A DNA stretch of 64,000 nucleotides from Zychaea mexicana (GCF_025766255.1 NW_026516679.1:186001-250000), one strand, 5' to 3'; counted from the stretch's first letter, positions 35,985 to 49,800 are shown. A program made the numbers and translations. The notes: generated by a model from the letters alone, not told the origin.

Positions 35985-38231
35985 ATGGATCTCGTCAATA
36001 ATAATTACGGCTCAAGTGATGAAGACGACCAAGTCACTTCCAACGTCCAAAATACCTCCAATGGCCAATCCAAAAGCACAGTAAAGATTAATGCCACGCC
36101 TGATACGGGCTATGATGTAAAGTCGTGTTTTTCTTTTGTAATTTCAACTTGTACGTAATACTACATAGTATAGTAGATCTAATGTATATACATTTTGACT
36201 TGAAAAAAAATAGGATCACTCTGATCGAATCTACGCATCACAAACGGCAACCGAATTAACTGTCAATGTACCTTACGATGATCTTATGCGACCCATGTAC
36301 GGCCCCGAAAACCCAGTGACGGATCAACGCCTTTCACAACAAAACATCTTGACGGGTCACGTCGAACAACAAGCCATTTCCGAATCTGATTTTCGACAGC
36401 AGTTGCGAACATTCGAAACGTACGGCTATGCACGCGATCCTTCACTTGGCAGCTCGAATCTGTCGGGACAGACAGGCCAAGGTCTGTTGGGCACGGGTTA
36501 TGTTGGTAACCTGGCAGCCGCTGCACATATGGGTGGGGCATCGATTTACGACAGCGTACCCAAACACTTGAGACCCAACAAGGATCTGAGAAAACGTCGT
36601 GATAAAAAGGGTGATTTGAGTATAGTGGAAGGCGAAAATGCTTACAAAGGTCCGTGGGCTGGTTATGAAGGTGAACAAGAAGCAAAACAGTTCAAGAAAC
36701 AGCTTACAGAAGAAGAGCAGCAAGCAGCAGCAGCAGAAGGGGAGGAAGGAAAGGCTGTGGCGATTGCTGGACAAGAAAGCAAACCGGGCAAAAAGGAACG
36801 AAACAGAGGAATGGAACATGGGACGGAAAAGACCACTTTCCATGGTGCATCCGAATTCGATTACTTGGGACGAACGTACATGGCCGTACCTCAGGACGTG
36901 GATGTCAACCTGCTGGGAGAAGCTGGATCACAGGAATGCTTTGTACCAAAGCGTTGTATTCATACATGGGATGGCCACGCCAAGGGTGTCTCGGCTATCC
37001 GATTTTTGCCATCGTCCGCCCACTTGCTTCTAAGTGCTGGTATGGACAACAAAGTTAAGGTAATTTTTTTTTTCAATTCGTTGATCGTAGAATTGCGGGC
37101 TATCCAAGACTTAGAAATGACTAAACTATGACGGGCTGATGATAGATCTGGGACGTATATCACGATCGGAGCTTGCTTCGAACATATGTTGGACATACAA
37201 AGGCTATTCGAGATATTGCCTTTAGCAACGACGGTCGACGATTCTTGAGTGCAAGTTATGACCGTAATATCAAGTTATGGGACACAGAAACAGGTAAGAC
37301 TGCTTACTCGAAAGAGCTGATAAAGGGGGAATGACATAAAGGCATTACTCCTGGGTTATTTAACTCATTTTGCACCAATATTTTTACAGGTCAATGCATT
37401 CGATCCTTCTCAACAGGAAAGGTCCCTTACTGCGTCACGTTCAATCCAGACGAAGACAAACAAAACATTTTCTTGGCAGGCTGCTCAGACAAGAAGATTG
37501 TGCAATTTGATGCGGATAGTGGAGAAATCACACAAGAATATGATCAACACTTGGGTGCCGTCAATACCATCACATTTGTCGACGATAATCGACGATTCAT
37601 TACCACGTCAGATGACAAGACAATGCGTGCTTGGGAGTACGATATTCCTGTTGTCATCAAATATATTGCTGAACCAGATATGCATTCTATGCCAGCTGTC
37701 ACACTTCATCCTAACAGTAAGTCCTGTTCTATTCCATTCATTCTGCATCTAGTGGGTTTGCTACCCGTTTGCTGTGCTGTGGTTGTTTAGCTAAATCGCT
37801 TTCTAAAAACATTAATAGATAAATGGATGGCATGTCAATCGTTGGATAATCAAATTGTGGTCTATGGTGCTCGCGATCGATTCCGAATGAACCGCAAGAA
37901 ACGCTTTGCCGGCCACTTGGTTGCAGGTTATGCTTGCAAGCCAGGTTTCTCATCTGACGGTCGATTTATCAGCAGTGGTGACTCAAACGGCAACGTATGG
38001 ACATGGGATTGGAAGACTTGCCGGATATTGAAAAAGTTCAAGGCACACGACAAGGTTGTCATGAACACCATATGGCATCCGCACGAAACTTCAAAGATGG
38101 CAACTTGTTCTTGGGATGGTAAGTAGTTTGTTAAAGAAAAGAAAGCTGTAGTGAGAATATATGCAGTTGTATTAACGCAAGAAATATACGTTTTTTTTCT
38201 CATCATAGGTTTGATCAAGTATTGGGACTAG
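35985..38231 (+). CDS. PRP17: pre-mRNA-splicing factor Prp17/Cdc40 (WD40)
   Basis: Six exons: 35985..36116, 36214..37059, 37146..37293, 37390..37716, 37819..38118, 38209..38231; 591 residues (human CDC40 has 579). The acidic N-terminus [15 protein letters not shown] is followed by the conserved Prp17 segment ([19 protein letters not shown]) and a basic linker with [40 protein letters not shown] then leads into WD40 repeats from [20 protein letters not shown] through [24 protein letters not shown] units to the end CSWDGLIKYWD. It is a nuclear spliceosome component needed for the second catalytic step. The last exon encodes only seven residues. Confidence 0.96.
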
Positions 38232-38866
38232 ATAAAAAAGCTTACTTTAGAGTTGCGATGCGTGTGTCTCTTTTTCTCCCCCTTCGAAATCAACAAACAA
38301 GAATAAAATATCGTGTGACGTTGTACAGTTATGCATCCTTCCTGTCTCTGTTGCTTAGTGTCGTTGTGTTCTTTGATCATCAAACATTTTACTTCTTTCA
38401 CCGTTTACTAACTTTACCCATATGCAATAAAAAAAAAGAGCAGCCACTGATAATAACTAGGAGTAAATCCTGTTGCATTAGCTGCGGTTTTCTGCGAAAC
38501 TTTCGAGATGCATGCTTCGTCGATCTTGGCAGCATTCTATGCAGTACGATTCAATTGTTCCGAAAACATCTTCTAGATCAAACTCTGTTTATTTTTTTTA
38601 TAGTGATGATGATGAAATGAGGTGACTGTGTATAAACAAATGCTGGGAAAGGTTGGGATATGCAATATTTTACAAAAAAAGCGGATGATGCATGCATCAT
38701 TCGTTCTGAAATCTACCACGAAAACGCGACTAGCAGTAATAGGAGATGATAAGAGAGGGTTGATGGCGGAGGGCATATGCATAAGAAAAAGTTTTTTCTA
38801 AGGGAATGACGACGAGGGGGAGGAGGTAATGGATTATAAGATAGCATCGAATAAGGAAGAAACACA
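38232..38866. other. convergent 3' region PRP17 / alpha-arrestin
   Basis: About 630 bases between convergent stop codons; only short spurious frames. Confidence 0.6.
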
Positions 38867-40177
38867 TTATCTGATCAGCGTTCTATTAGCCGGTAGTGCC
38901 ATGATAGTCTCATAAGATGGTAAAGGAGAATAATAGAGTGGAGGACTGTCGCAAAGTGACGGTAACTCACTATTGCTGTTCATACTGCCGTTGTCATTGT
39001 CAGTGTTGATTCTAGGTGTGCTGAGCCAATCATCCAGTTCGTCTGTCGGTGTGTTGGGAGGAGAGTCGATCTGCATTGTCATGTCAGGGATATAAGGTGC
39101 GGATCGTCGTGCATCTTCGTAACTTGGCAAGAGATCGCCGTCTGCGAGTCTGAGTGCTTCAACCAGTTCATCTTGCGCCACAGAGATCGGCAGTGCAGCC
39201 CGGAGCTCTGTCAGGCGGCCGTCGGTGTTATTGACCAGAGAAATGGTAAAATGGAGTTGGTGAACAATGTTGAGAAGCGAGTTTGAAGTGTCGTATTTCG
39301 CGTATCGTGGAACAGGGATTGGCATGGACTTGGAACAGTGTTGGGTATTGAGAGATGGGAAATGTTCGTCGCGAGCAAAACGTAAGATCCGTGTCTCGGT
39401 GATCTTGTTGTTGAAACTGGTGATATGATGCGAAGTGATAAGGTTATCGAACGTGATGATTTCTTTGAACACGCAGCAAACATAGCGGACTGACCAGTCA
39501 TCGTCATTGTTGTCGTTAGGCCAAAGATGGATCTTCGCTGGGATTCGGTCACCACGTCGAAAGATCCTTTGGCGACATTCGAGTTCGTAGGTCATAATAT
39601 CTTCGTGGTAGCCCGAGACGCGTACGGATCTTGCGTCGTCTAAATCTGCTCGATCCATCATGGTGGGTTGTCGATAAATGTGCAAGACTTCGCGGTCAAT
39701 CAGATTGGATGCTAGCGCAGGTCGTACAGCAATTGCCTTGAGCTTGTAAGAAACTTGACCATATGAGCTGTCCTCGATTGTTTCAGGAAGATCGCCAGGG
39801 AGCTGTAGCTCAAAGGGATACGTATGGGCCCCGGCCTCAATAATGTGAGGGCCCTGTTTGGATGGCTCGAGGAATACCCATTCATGATCAATAACAGTTC
39901 GTTTCTTGCTAGCTACACGGGCCATTTTGCATCATGCATTAGTTTACGATGGTTAATTATGTGCTATAGAAAGGAGATGAGACGTACTGTCATGCCATTG
40001 GAGTTTCATTTGACCAAACAACCGCATTTTGATGGACTTGACTCGTATGGGCGCACGCAAATGTAGCATAAGGTTGCCACGCAGTAATCGGCCTGTCGAT
40101 TGTTCTGGTGTGCCGCAAAGAATGATCGACTGGCTTTCAAGTTGGATTTTGAAACGGGTCGCGGGTGCGCTAGCCAT
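38867..40177 (-). CDS. alpha-arrestin (arrestin-related trafficking adaptor)
   Basis: Two exons, 40177..39988 and 39912..38867, 411 residues; the acceptor GTGTAG|CT joins WHD to TSKKRTVIDHEW in phase 1. The arrestin N domain spans about residues 5-155 (FKIQLESQSIILCGTPEQST, GRLLRGNLMLHLRAPIRVKS, FELQLPGDLPETIEDSSYGQ, VSYKLKAIAVRPAL). The arrestin C domain spans about 165-310 (YELECRQRIFRRGDRIPAKI, LWPNDNNDDDWSVRYVCC). The tail carries PY-type motifs PPLY and LPSY, the docking signals for WW domains of Rsp5/NEDD4 ubiquitin ligases. The family recruits the ligase to plasma-membrane transporters for endocytosis. Cytosolic, no membrane segment. Confidence 0.92.
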
Positions 40178-43100
40178 GATTTTGCTGGTACGTTGTGAGA
40201 GAGACAGAAAAGAAGGGCGGGGGGAGAGAGAGAAATGTGGCTATCCTGGACGGTAGAGCGAATATGCTATTTAAATAAAAAAAAATAGCTTGAGAAAAAG
40301 GTCCAGCGGGGACAAAGTGGAACCAACAATAAAAAAAAAGGCGCAAGTCCCACTCATTCTCCGATTGGTGCATCTGACTTGCTGCGGTGAACCATTCAAC
40401 CACTGTAATCTGCTCAGGCCGTACCACCCCTCTTCACGCCCTTGCATATACACGGCACCAGGGTGGTCGTGTCACCCATCGTCTAGCGCATACATAATCA
40501 GCTTATTTTGAGAAGCTGCTGAGGTAGTCCACAACCCAAAAAGAAGAATGTCTTCTCTGATATGTTTGCTGATAACGCAATTAAGACTCGGTTGACTAAT
40601 ATCGACCCTCCCCCAATTATCCGCTCATCTGTCCGTCCGTCCGTTCCGATACATAAACAGCGCACAGGCACAAGGTATTAATCACCGACTACGCCTAAAG
40701 AAAATTCGTGCGCTGTTTATATTGCAGCGGTCAGGTTTTTACAGCGTCAACATTTCAGCGCCTTCCAAGCTTTCGTTCATGTCGATATAAGACACCCAAT
40801 GCTTATCTCATGAAATCTAGAAAGAAAATTCTTATACAAATATGCTGTTGTTGAGTCAATTGCATGCTATACAGTCGACCACTTGTCGTAACAGTGAGCT
40901 ATACGCTATCAATAGCTTGAGTGCTTCAGTATGCAGTACGTTACTGCAGCTTTTACCTTGAGAATCCGCGGATTTTGTTGGTAGTACATTAGTGTTACAA
41001 TGCGCTCGCGTGGCCAGTGTTATACCTTTTATTTATTTTGTGTTTGTGTAAATCTGTTGACCCCTGGGCGTACGTAGTAAGTGTAAATTTAAAGATGTGT
41101 CTTATCATACTTCTCTACCACTCCATGTAGTATCTACGACGCTGTGGCTGTTTACTTTCAACTGGAAGCTTAGAATTTTTGTTCGAATAGATGGGGCATT
41201 TTTATTGACTCAAAGTACCCCGAAAAGAAAAATGGAGAGCACGCTTAAATTATCAACTGCAACAGATTTTGCAGTAGCGCGGAAGTATGGTTATCAGCTA
41301 TGCATCAGAGCAAAAAGAATGATTGAGAGATATTATGATATGATATCATCTAACTAGCATTTGTTGTTGCTGTACCCTGGCCAACTGCTATTTAGTGATA
41401 CTTTATAAATGGTAAACAGCAGCACTTGGAAAAGATAATCATGCTGTACTACTTGATGATGCTGGGTATCTATACCCATGTTTTGTTTGTGAGCATCTAC
41501 TTTGACTATAACAGACCGCCGTGATAATATAGAGATGTATTAAGCAGGGCAACCTGGCCCGGTGCTTGCATTTGTCATCACGCGAATTAGGTTCTTTTTC
41601 TCGCCATGGTTCATTGATGATGAGCGGCGATAAACAATGTGCCTCGAATTCTATACACCCTTTTAGTTTGAAAAACTATATCTCCACTAACAGCTCACTA
41701 CCGTATAATGCTACTGTAAAATACACTTTTAAGCTAAGAGTTCTGCTTGATAAGCATACAACTTTTTCATGTACTTGTCCATGTTTGAAATGGCGTTTGA
41801 AGACGTAAAAACAAGCCTTATAAGAGATAATTTGGTGCTTTTATTTTTCCATTTCGTTATAACCAGTCATTCACCCGTGCAGCCGCCACCGCTTTCGAAG
41901 ATTGAGTTATATTAGCCATCATCAGCAGCGCAATATGCAAAAGGCAGTGGTGAGTGCTATTAGCGGAATGTCTGAATCCTTGGAATGAACGATCCTCGGA
42001 CGACAGTTAAACCTTATGATGAAAAATATCTTGGTGCTCCACGTTATAGTCGTCGCGATAATACTTATTTCCCTGATTATTACGGCACAGGTCATTTGAG
42101 AGTCCACGGAGTGAATGATCTGTTACTAACGCGAAGATACTCAATCTTGTACAATAAATATATACTACCACGATAGCATCACAGCAAAAGGAAGAAACTA
42201 CTGGTATATCAGGTTGCGAGATGAAGTTGAACCTATCCAAAAAAACACGTAAGAGATGAAGCGTATTGCAGTGGAAATGGCATATCCATCATTGTTAGAT
42301 TTCTCCTTCCCTTTCAATCAAAAGCTAAAAATTACATATAAGCTAAACCTTACCATATCCACGGACTTCTTCCTCACCCTCTCGTTCACCAGCGGTTAGA
42401 AAAGAATAAGCAAGTAAACTCTGGTATCATGACAAATCACATACTATGGCTTTGTATGAAGGTTTGTAGGCAGTGAATTCCACCATACCGTAGAAAGCAA
42501 AGGTAATGTAGTGGTTTGAACATGCGATGCACCGATGGTATTCAAAAAAGATCTACATATTGACTTAGGTCAATCGTAGATTACTGTACATTGTTAACGT
42601 ATAAGCTAGGAAAACATCTTTGTTTCCGAGCCCAATGCAACGATAGCTAGCGTATTCCTGTCCATATAGCAGCAGAAGAGCAAGTCTTTGCATAATATAG
42701 CTATTTTGAGTTGTGCGATTTAATGCAGTAGGCATTATCTTTTTTTCACTCTCAAGCTCATTCAGCTGTAACGACTGTGACATTTCTCTTCTCATATGTT
42801 GCTCTAATTAACTTTTCTTTATTATACAGCGCTTGTTTATGACAAAATACCATTTAAAATTCAAGTTAGAGAAAAATGATCGGATTGTCTAGTATCGTTA
42901 TAATGTAGTAGCGGTAGTCGCGTCGAAACGCGTCTGTGACCACGCATTTCTCACTTGATCAATGCATAGACACCATGTGAACGACGATGGTGTGAGTTCT
43001 CTAATAGCCCGAGATGTCACGCACATGTATTACACGAAAAGTAGAAAAACAATAATGCGAGAGCTGTTCTGTTGTCGTCATAGGCGTAAAATGTTATGGC

Positions 43101-43795
43101 AACAACAGTACTGCATGTCAGAAATGTATACATCAACTTTTATTACAGGTGACCGTGCGTCATTCTTCGGTGTACCACATGTCTGTCAGGTGGCTTATTA
43201 GAGTTCTGCTTTTGGATGACATGAAGTTTAGGGGCGACTCTTTGAAAATATTAGTACATGTGTGTGGAGTTCGATCCTAATGCTTACCCCTACTTGTTTT
43301 CCAAGTCAATTATCGTTCAGCAGCTGGTATAGTGAGCAACATTCCATTTCGATTATAGATATGTGACTTATATACCAACACCATCATGATAACTACAGCA
43401 GCAAGACAGAACAACGCTAATAGTAGCAATGGCTGCCATGCGTGCATATTTTATGCACCAATATTAAGCATAGATCCACGAATGATGTGTCAGAGCTTCA
43501 AACAACGTCAGCTCTCACAAACTTATGCGTTTTGACATCATTTGAAACAAGTAGTTAATTTCTAATAAGCCGAATGTTTGTCTTCCATATTGCGCAGAGC
43601 GGCATGGTATATGGCAGTCAATCAGGATGAAGAAAGCAAGGAGGTGTGTGTTTGCAAGAAGTCTCTCCTCAATCTCCGAATAAAACATAACGTGGTACAC
43701 GGACACTTGATGCAACCAGCAAGTGTAAAGCGGTGCCTTTACTCCCTTCTTTTCCGTGTTGTACATACAAAATACCCTTTTGTCACCTAGTAGTC
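40178..43795. other. 3.6 kb intergenic region without genes
   Basis: AT-rich, no supportable gene, RNA or repeat family. The first 100 bases are purine-rich (arrestin leader). Open frames such as 41097..41357 and 43578..43790 lack splice partners, domains or consistent composition. Confidence 0.5.
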
Positions 43796-45469
43796 ATGGA
43801 ATCATTTCTCTCTACATTACCACCTTATGTACATGAGTTTCTCAACAGGCATCCGCCTACCGATGTTTTCAATGTGCTTCGAGAACTCATCTGTTTCGCC
43901 GTCCTTTATTCAAATGACCGTGAAAAGATTCTTAGTATAAGTAAGAGCCTAATCGCTAAAGGAGCCACTGATGGCATAGACCAGGTATTAGAAGCCTCTG
44001 GTGCTTACTACAGAGCTTTAAACAAAAGAGAAGGTATATTATATCATGTAGTATTTACTAACTTGTTTTGTTTCTTGGAGTGCATCCATAGTCCTTGTTT
44101 TTGGAAAGAAGTGCAACAGCGACAACGACAGCAGCAGCGTCCTATACAACAGCACCAGAACCAGTAGCGAGCATAAGCGAAAGAATACTGTCATCCGCTG
44201 CAAGGCAGGAATATGAAGCAGCAGCAGCAGCAGCAAAACCACCACCTGCTGCCATCACTGCTGAGCCTACACCTGTTTCATCCGCTTCTTCTTCCGTACG
44301 ATCCGCAACGGACACACCTCCACCGACAAAATCAGGCGTGCCATATACCTTCCCAGAATGGTGGGGGCATCATGACGAACCGGAGCCCATAAGTATGGCT
44401 TGACTTTACAACCTGTTCAATGTCTTCTCCTCTTTCACTTTCCATGCATTGTCGATCCAACTTTATCAACCTGTTAATTTTCTCCTATGACATCTCCACG
44501 TTTAGATGCCAAAAAAAGCGAGGATAAGCAAGTCAAAGCTGCGCGTCGAGAAACAGTCAGTACCTGGGTACCTTGTAAGTCCTATATAAAGTCTCCAACT
44601 TGGTCCTTTTCCTTAATATCGCTCGATCCACATAGTGTCATGATTTTTGTTAATGCTGGATCTACCTTTCTTTTGGGAATCGGGAACCGATGATTACAAT
44701 AGGGGACGAACCAACGACAAGTGCAGATAAAAAGATGCAAAGAACGATGAGGTAGTTATGAGAGGAACAAAAGGCGAAATCAAGCAATATAAATAAATGC
44801 TCGGTCATTTCTTGAGTCTGACAGTTTGAGCGGGTGTGTTTATCTATTCTGAAGTGTTGCATCGAGTAAGCCTATCCCTGACCTGCGTTCATATTTGGAA
44901 CGATCCCACACTGTCACTGGATCTTCTCAAAAATCGACGCTACGCAGAAGTGCAACGAACTCGCCAGGTATGTCTCATTGCAGGATTGGATGAGAGGTAT
45001 TCCTCATTTGGTTATCACTATCTGCTTTAACTCAAACGAAACAAAATTGCTAGCTAATACAACACCACGGCCGTCCAAGACACCAACACTCCCTGCGAAG
45101 ACGGCGCCTGCTTCGGCTAGATCATCCAAAACACCTGCTGCACGAGCATCCATGCCACCAGCTACACGAGCAACCATTACACCGACAACCACAACGCGTG
45201 CATCAAGAACACCCTCAACAGCATCAGCATCGCCACCTTTATCTCGAACACAATCAGCTTTCCGTCCAGGGCTAACAGCAACTGTGAGAGCCAGACAAGA
45301 GCACGCTAAAGCAAAGGAAAGGGAATTGGAGGAGCAAAAGCTCAAGGCTGCTCAGTTGAATGGTGCGAACACGCGCCTCAAGCAGCAGGCAAAATCAACA
45401 ATCGACTGGGCTGCTATCAAGCAGGAACGTAGACGCACCATGCCCATCATGAAGCCATCATTGTCATAA
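43796..45469 (+). CDS. uncharacterised 381-residue protein, helical N-terminus and Ser/Thr/Pro/Ala-rich tail
   Basis: Six exons: 43796..44033, 44120..44392, 44506..44574, 44703..44751, 44867..44967, 45054..45469; all six join in phase. The first 80 residues are ordered and hydrophobic-helical (MESFLSTLPPYVHEFLNRHP, DVFNVLRELICFAVLYSNDR, GIDQVLEASGAYYRAL). Then come an Ala-rich linker, the Trp-rich VPYTFPEWWGHHDEPEPI and TWVPWDEPTT, and LRSYLERSHTVTGSSQKSTL. A long Thr/Pro/Ala/Ser tail follows, with repeated S/T-K-T/S-P-like units, ending in a charged helix (RARQEHAKAKERELEEQ) and WAAIKQERRRTMPIMKPSLS. No signal peptide or catalytic motif. The basic, Ser/Thr/Pro-rich composition would suit a cytoskeletal or scaffold protein, but this is a guess. 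Confidence 0.72.
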
Positions 45470-45972
45470 AAAAAAGTGTGCATTGCGTCAGCGACAGAGC
45501 TGAGCCCTTTGTAACAGTGCACATACAAAGCATACACACATTGAATACAAATCACCAACTAGTATATCCATAAATCTATTTATACCGTTTCAGTAGGAAA
45601 CTCGCTGCTTATCGATCTATCCCACTACCCAAAAAAAGCAATAAAGTATATATGTATAATAATATTATTAGCTATGATAATACAAAGTCTCAAGTAAATG
45701 GACTATTGACGGTGGATCACGATGATTTTGTGGCATAAGCAACGGATGATATATAGAACGGATGCTTAGCATGTATAGAGGTTTTGGCATTTGACTGGGG
45801 ACAATCGACTGCGATCATCAATATTCACCGTTTAAAGAGAGATGGTGAACAACCAAACAACTTGACGCTCATTCTCCCAACTGGCTTAACGGTTTAAATC
45901 CATCCTGCAACGAAAAAGCACAAGTTATTGGAGTTGTCACTCATCTTCAAAAATGTTTCAAGTTGACTACTG
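45470..45972. other. spacer between convergent genes
   Basis: About 500 bases with no gene seen. Confidence 0.5.
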
Positions 45973-46275
45973 CTATACACTATCTCCTCGGCGTCGTTTT
46001 AAGTCATTTTCTTCTCGTATATCCGTGTAGTTTGACGCAATATCGCAAGAGTGGTTCATGTCTGGAACATGCACATTTTCTAAATTGAATCCAAGTGACG
46101 CAAGGAGCCGATATTCTTGCAAGTAAGCAAGAGCAGGCAATACGCAGAACAATGCTACGTATGGCCAGCTCCACAAGTTCAGATGATAAACCAAACAGAA
46201 AAGGGGAACTGCGTATGCATAACATTATGTAGGCGGACCCCTAAACATGATACGTCGCCACAATAGCTTGCTCAT
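45973..46275 (-). CDS. possible 85-residue membrane protein
   Basis: Two-exon model, 46275..46254 and 46208..45973, with a very short 45-base intron (GTATCA...CGCAG) in phase 1. The product begins MSKLLWRRLPLFCLVYHLNL and has one or two membrane segments (LFCLVYHLNL; YVALFCVLPALAYLQEYRLL). A hydrophilic tail (NLENVHVPDMNHSCDIASNY) ends DLKRRRGDSV. The membrane-then-polar layout with a basic C-tail and clean frame is convincing; the intron is at the low end of size. Without it, the second exon would lack an ATG. Family unknown. Confidence 0.42.
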
Positions 46276-46868
46276 TTGTACTATCTGCATAACTCGCCAT
46301 TTATTAGCCACATACACTGTTGTTATCCTCCATTTAGTAGGTGGATGGCTGCGCGCCACTTATTGGTAAGGCTTGAAACAATCATAGACGACGGCAAAGT
46401 AGTTTGGCTACAACTCACTGCTGATACCTACTGGTACAATGTTAGACGAGTATTTGCCCTCTTTTTACTGTGTATATATATGCCCTTTCCTCTATACAGG
46501 CTTAGCATAATAAAAGCTCTCCTCTTCTAATAGAATTATTTTAGTTATTGAAGATCTTTCCACATGTTTTGGCAGTAGTTTTCCCCTTACATCTTACATG
46601 AAATTCTGCAGCAGTAGAGTGACCGACATATGAATTGGAAGTTACTGGTTTTGATCATAATGCTGAACATAATACCGATGCAACCATCCTGGAGGGTTAC
46701 AGTAGGCATGAGAAATGCTGGATATGTCAAGCCGGAGATTTTTTATTTTCATAAAAAATGTTGTCGAAGCTGCTACTCCCCGTTGCCCGAGTATCTCCCT
46801 CCTGCCTGCCCCTTTTTCTTCTTCGTTCATTTTTTTTTAAATTGCAAGATAAAAAAAACCAATAGATA
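46276..46868. other. chitin synthase promoter region
   Basis: About 590 bases upstream of the chitin synthase start. No separate gene supported. A T-run then TTAAATTGCAAGATAAAAAAAACC immediately precedes the start codon. Confidence 0.5.
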
Positions 46869-49800
46869 ATGGAACAAAGTGGCCATTTTAGCCATAACTC
46901 TCACAACGCTTACTCTGTACGATCACCATCAATTTCTTCTCCACGAGTCTATCCTGGCTTCTATTCTCCGGCACCAAGTGTATCGCAACAACACTTACAA
47001 CCTATGGCCATCCCAGAGGGTAATAACAGCGGCATAATTATGCATGGTGGAACTTCTGCACCCAATTTTCGTAAGGCAGCTGCTTTAATGCAACAGCAGC
47101 AGCAACAGCAGCAGCAATTGTATACGCCACAGCAACAACGAAAACGTTCGTCGATAGTATCCGACACCTACTCGCTTAAATCTAGTAATAATGTTTATGT
47201 AGCCAATCCTGCAATCCACGATAATGTCCCTCCTATGCCAAGCATCCAGACTTGTTATCGGTCACAACATCATCAACGGCGTCTACAGCAGCAACAGCCT
47301 CCTACTGATGATAATTATATGAGAGGGGGTAGCAGTAGTCATGCGCCATCAATGCATTTTCTTCAGCAGCAGCAGCATCATAGTCATCACCATCACCAAC
47401 ACCATCGCCTACCAGCACAACAGCAACAATCGCTACCTGGTTCATTTCCTCAAACGACAACAGCAGCAACAACGGATAGCTGGAAGTTGGGCGGTGGGGG
47501 GCGAGGTCCACGACGTACGAAAAAAGTACCACTTTTCCAAGGCAACTTGATACTGGACTGTCCTGCCCCAACACGATTACTGGAAGCTAGTGCACGTAAA
47601 GATGCAGAATTCAACCATATGCGTTATTCTGCAGTAACCTGCGATCCCGATGATTTTGCAGCTTGTCATTATACGTTACGACCGGCTTTAATGAAGCGAC
47701 AAACGGAACTGTTTATAGTAATGACCATGTACAATGTAAGTTTCTAAAAATACAAAAGAAAAAATTTTGTTTTGCTATAGCGCCCTCCCATTTTCTGCTC
47801 TGTGGGTAAACTTATTCTATGTTAGGAAGATAGAGAACTCTTCTGCCGTACCATGCATGGTGTTATGAAGAACATTGCGCACCTATGTTCCCGAACACGA
47901 TCGCCCATGTGGGATACTGAAGGGTGGAAGAAAGTGGTGGTGTGTATAGTAGCAGATGGCCGTAAAAAATGCGATCCAGCAGTATTGGATGTGCTGGAAA
48001 CCATGGGGGTATATCAAAAAGGTGTTGCGAAAAACATGGTTAACGACAAGCCAGTCAAAGCTCATCTCTATGAGGTAATGGCTGTATAAGTTTGAGCATT
48101 GTAGTTTGTTCAAATTATCTCACGCAACTATATTGTGTATGACGTTTATGATGGTAGTATACAGCGCAAATATCGGTGGACTCGGAGATGCGAATTAAAG
48201 GTGCAGAAAAAGGGATCATTCCAGCCCAAATTCTGTTCTGTCTCAAGGAGCAAAATGCCAAAAAAATCAACTCCCATCGATGGTTTTTTAACGCATTCGG
48301 AAAGATACTACAGCCGAATGTATGTGTATTGCTGGATGTTGGCACACGCCCCGGTAACACGTCTATATACCATATCTGGAAAACATTTGATGTCAATGCC
48401 AACATTGCAGGCGCTTGTGGCGAGATCCGCGTGCAAACTAAAGGTTAGTTGGTTCAGCATGCTAATCTTCTGATTATCTAACAGTATAGCTAATGATAAT
48501 CACTGCTTTGTATCTACATGTTTTAGGTGGTGTCGCCTTGCTTAATCCAATTGTTGCTGCACAGAATTTCGAGTACAAGATGTCCAATATTCTAGATAAG
48601 CCATTAGAATCCGTCTTTGGCTATATCTCTGTTCTTCCTGGTGCTTTTTCAGCATACCGATACGCTGCGCTACAAAATGACTGTCATGGCAATGGTAGGT
48701 TTAGAGAATTGGAATTAGGTAACAGCTGTATCCATAACGAGCTAAAACAGTATGCATCCAGGACCGCTACAAAAATACTTTCTGGGTGAACATGGTGTTG
48801 ACGCAACCTCGGATATATTTACAGCCAATATGTATCTCGCTGAAGACCGAATCCTCTGTTACGAGCTTTTAGCTAAAAAGCATGAGAAATGGGTATTGAA
48901 ATATGTCCAGTCTGCATTCGGTGAAACAGATTGCCCTGATCAGCTGCCTGAATTCTTGTCCCAGCGCCGACGTTGGCTGAACGGCAGTTTCTTTGCTGCT
49001 ATCTATTCGACTTGGCACTTCTCGAAAGTCTGGAGTACTCGTCATACGGTGTGCAGAAAGATTCTTTTGACGGTCCAGTTTGCCTTTAACTTTGCAAACT
49101 TGCTTTTTAGCTGGTTAGGCATGGTAAAGTATTATATGATATGTGGAAAAGGAATGTTTATTTTTTCAGAAACTATTGATATTGGGGGCGAGAGAAGAAT
49201 CACATGGCACTGTGTATCACTGACTCAATGCTTATCATCTTCAAATCTTTTCACTATATTGTAGGCAAACTTTTATCTAACATGCTACTTCATAAGCAAG
49301 TCATTGACAACACCGGATATGGATCCGTTGAGCAATGGATGGGGAAATCGCGTTTTTCAAACTGTCCAATACCTGTATTTCTTTCTGTTCATTGTATCAT
49401 TTATATGCTCGATGGGTAATCGGCCTCAAGGGTACAGTATCAGGAACTATGGTGTGTGTTGTGCGTGTGTCTGTGCGCTGTTTATGCGAGGAAACACGGA
49501 AATGGAAAGCAACGATGGATTGGATATCTTAAAAGTGGCATTAACTAACTCGACCGTACGACTATAACTGTTTGTATATCATACATGTATAGCTCAAAGT
49601 GGATGTTTGTGGTTTCAGTACTGGCATACGCATTGATTATGGCTTATACTATATTTGCAGGCGTCTGGCTTATGCATAAAAGCATCATCAAGGGTATGCA
49701 GACGGAAGGATGGAGCCACGACAACAACTTTATCATCAACTTTGGGATTCTCCTCGGTCGACCGGAATTTCGAAACATTATCATCTCCATGGCATCTACT

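Noticed and set aside
44836..45030. Alternative frame over exon 5 of the 381-residue protein (TCVHIWNDPTLSLDLLKNRR)
   Set aside because: Looks protein-like but its phase cannot join the downstream Thr/Pro-rich exon, whereas the chosen frame joins on both sides.
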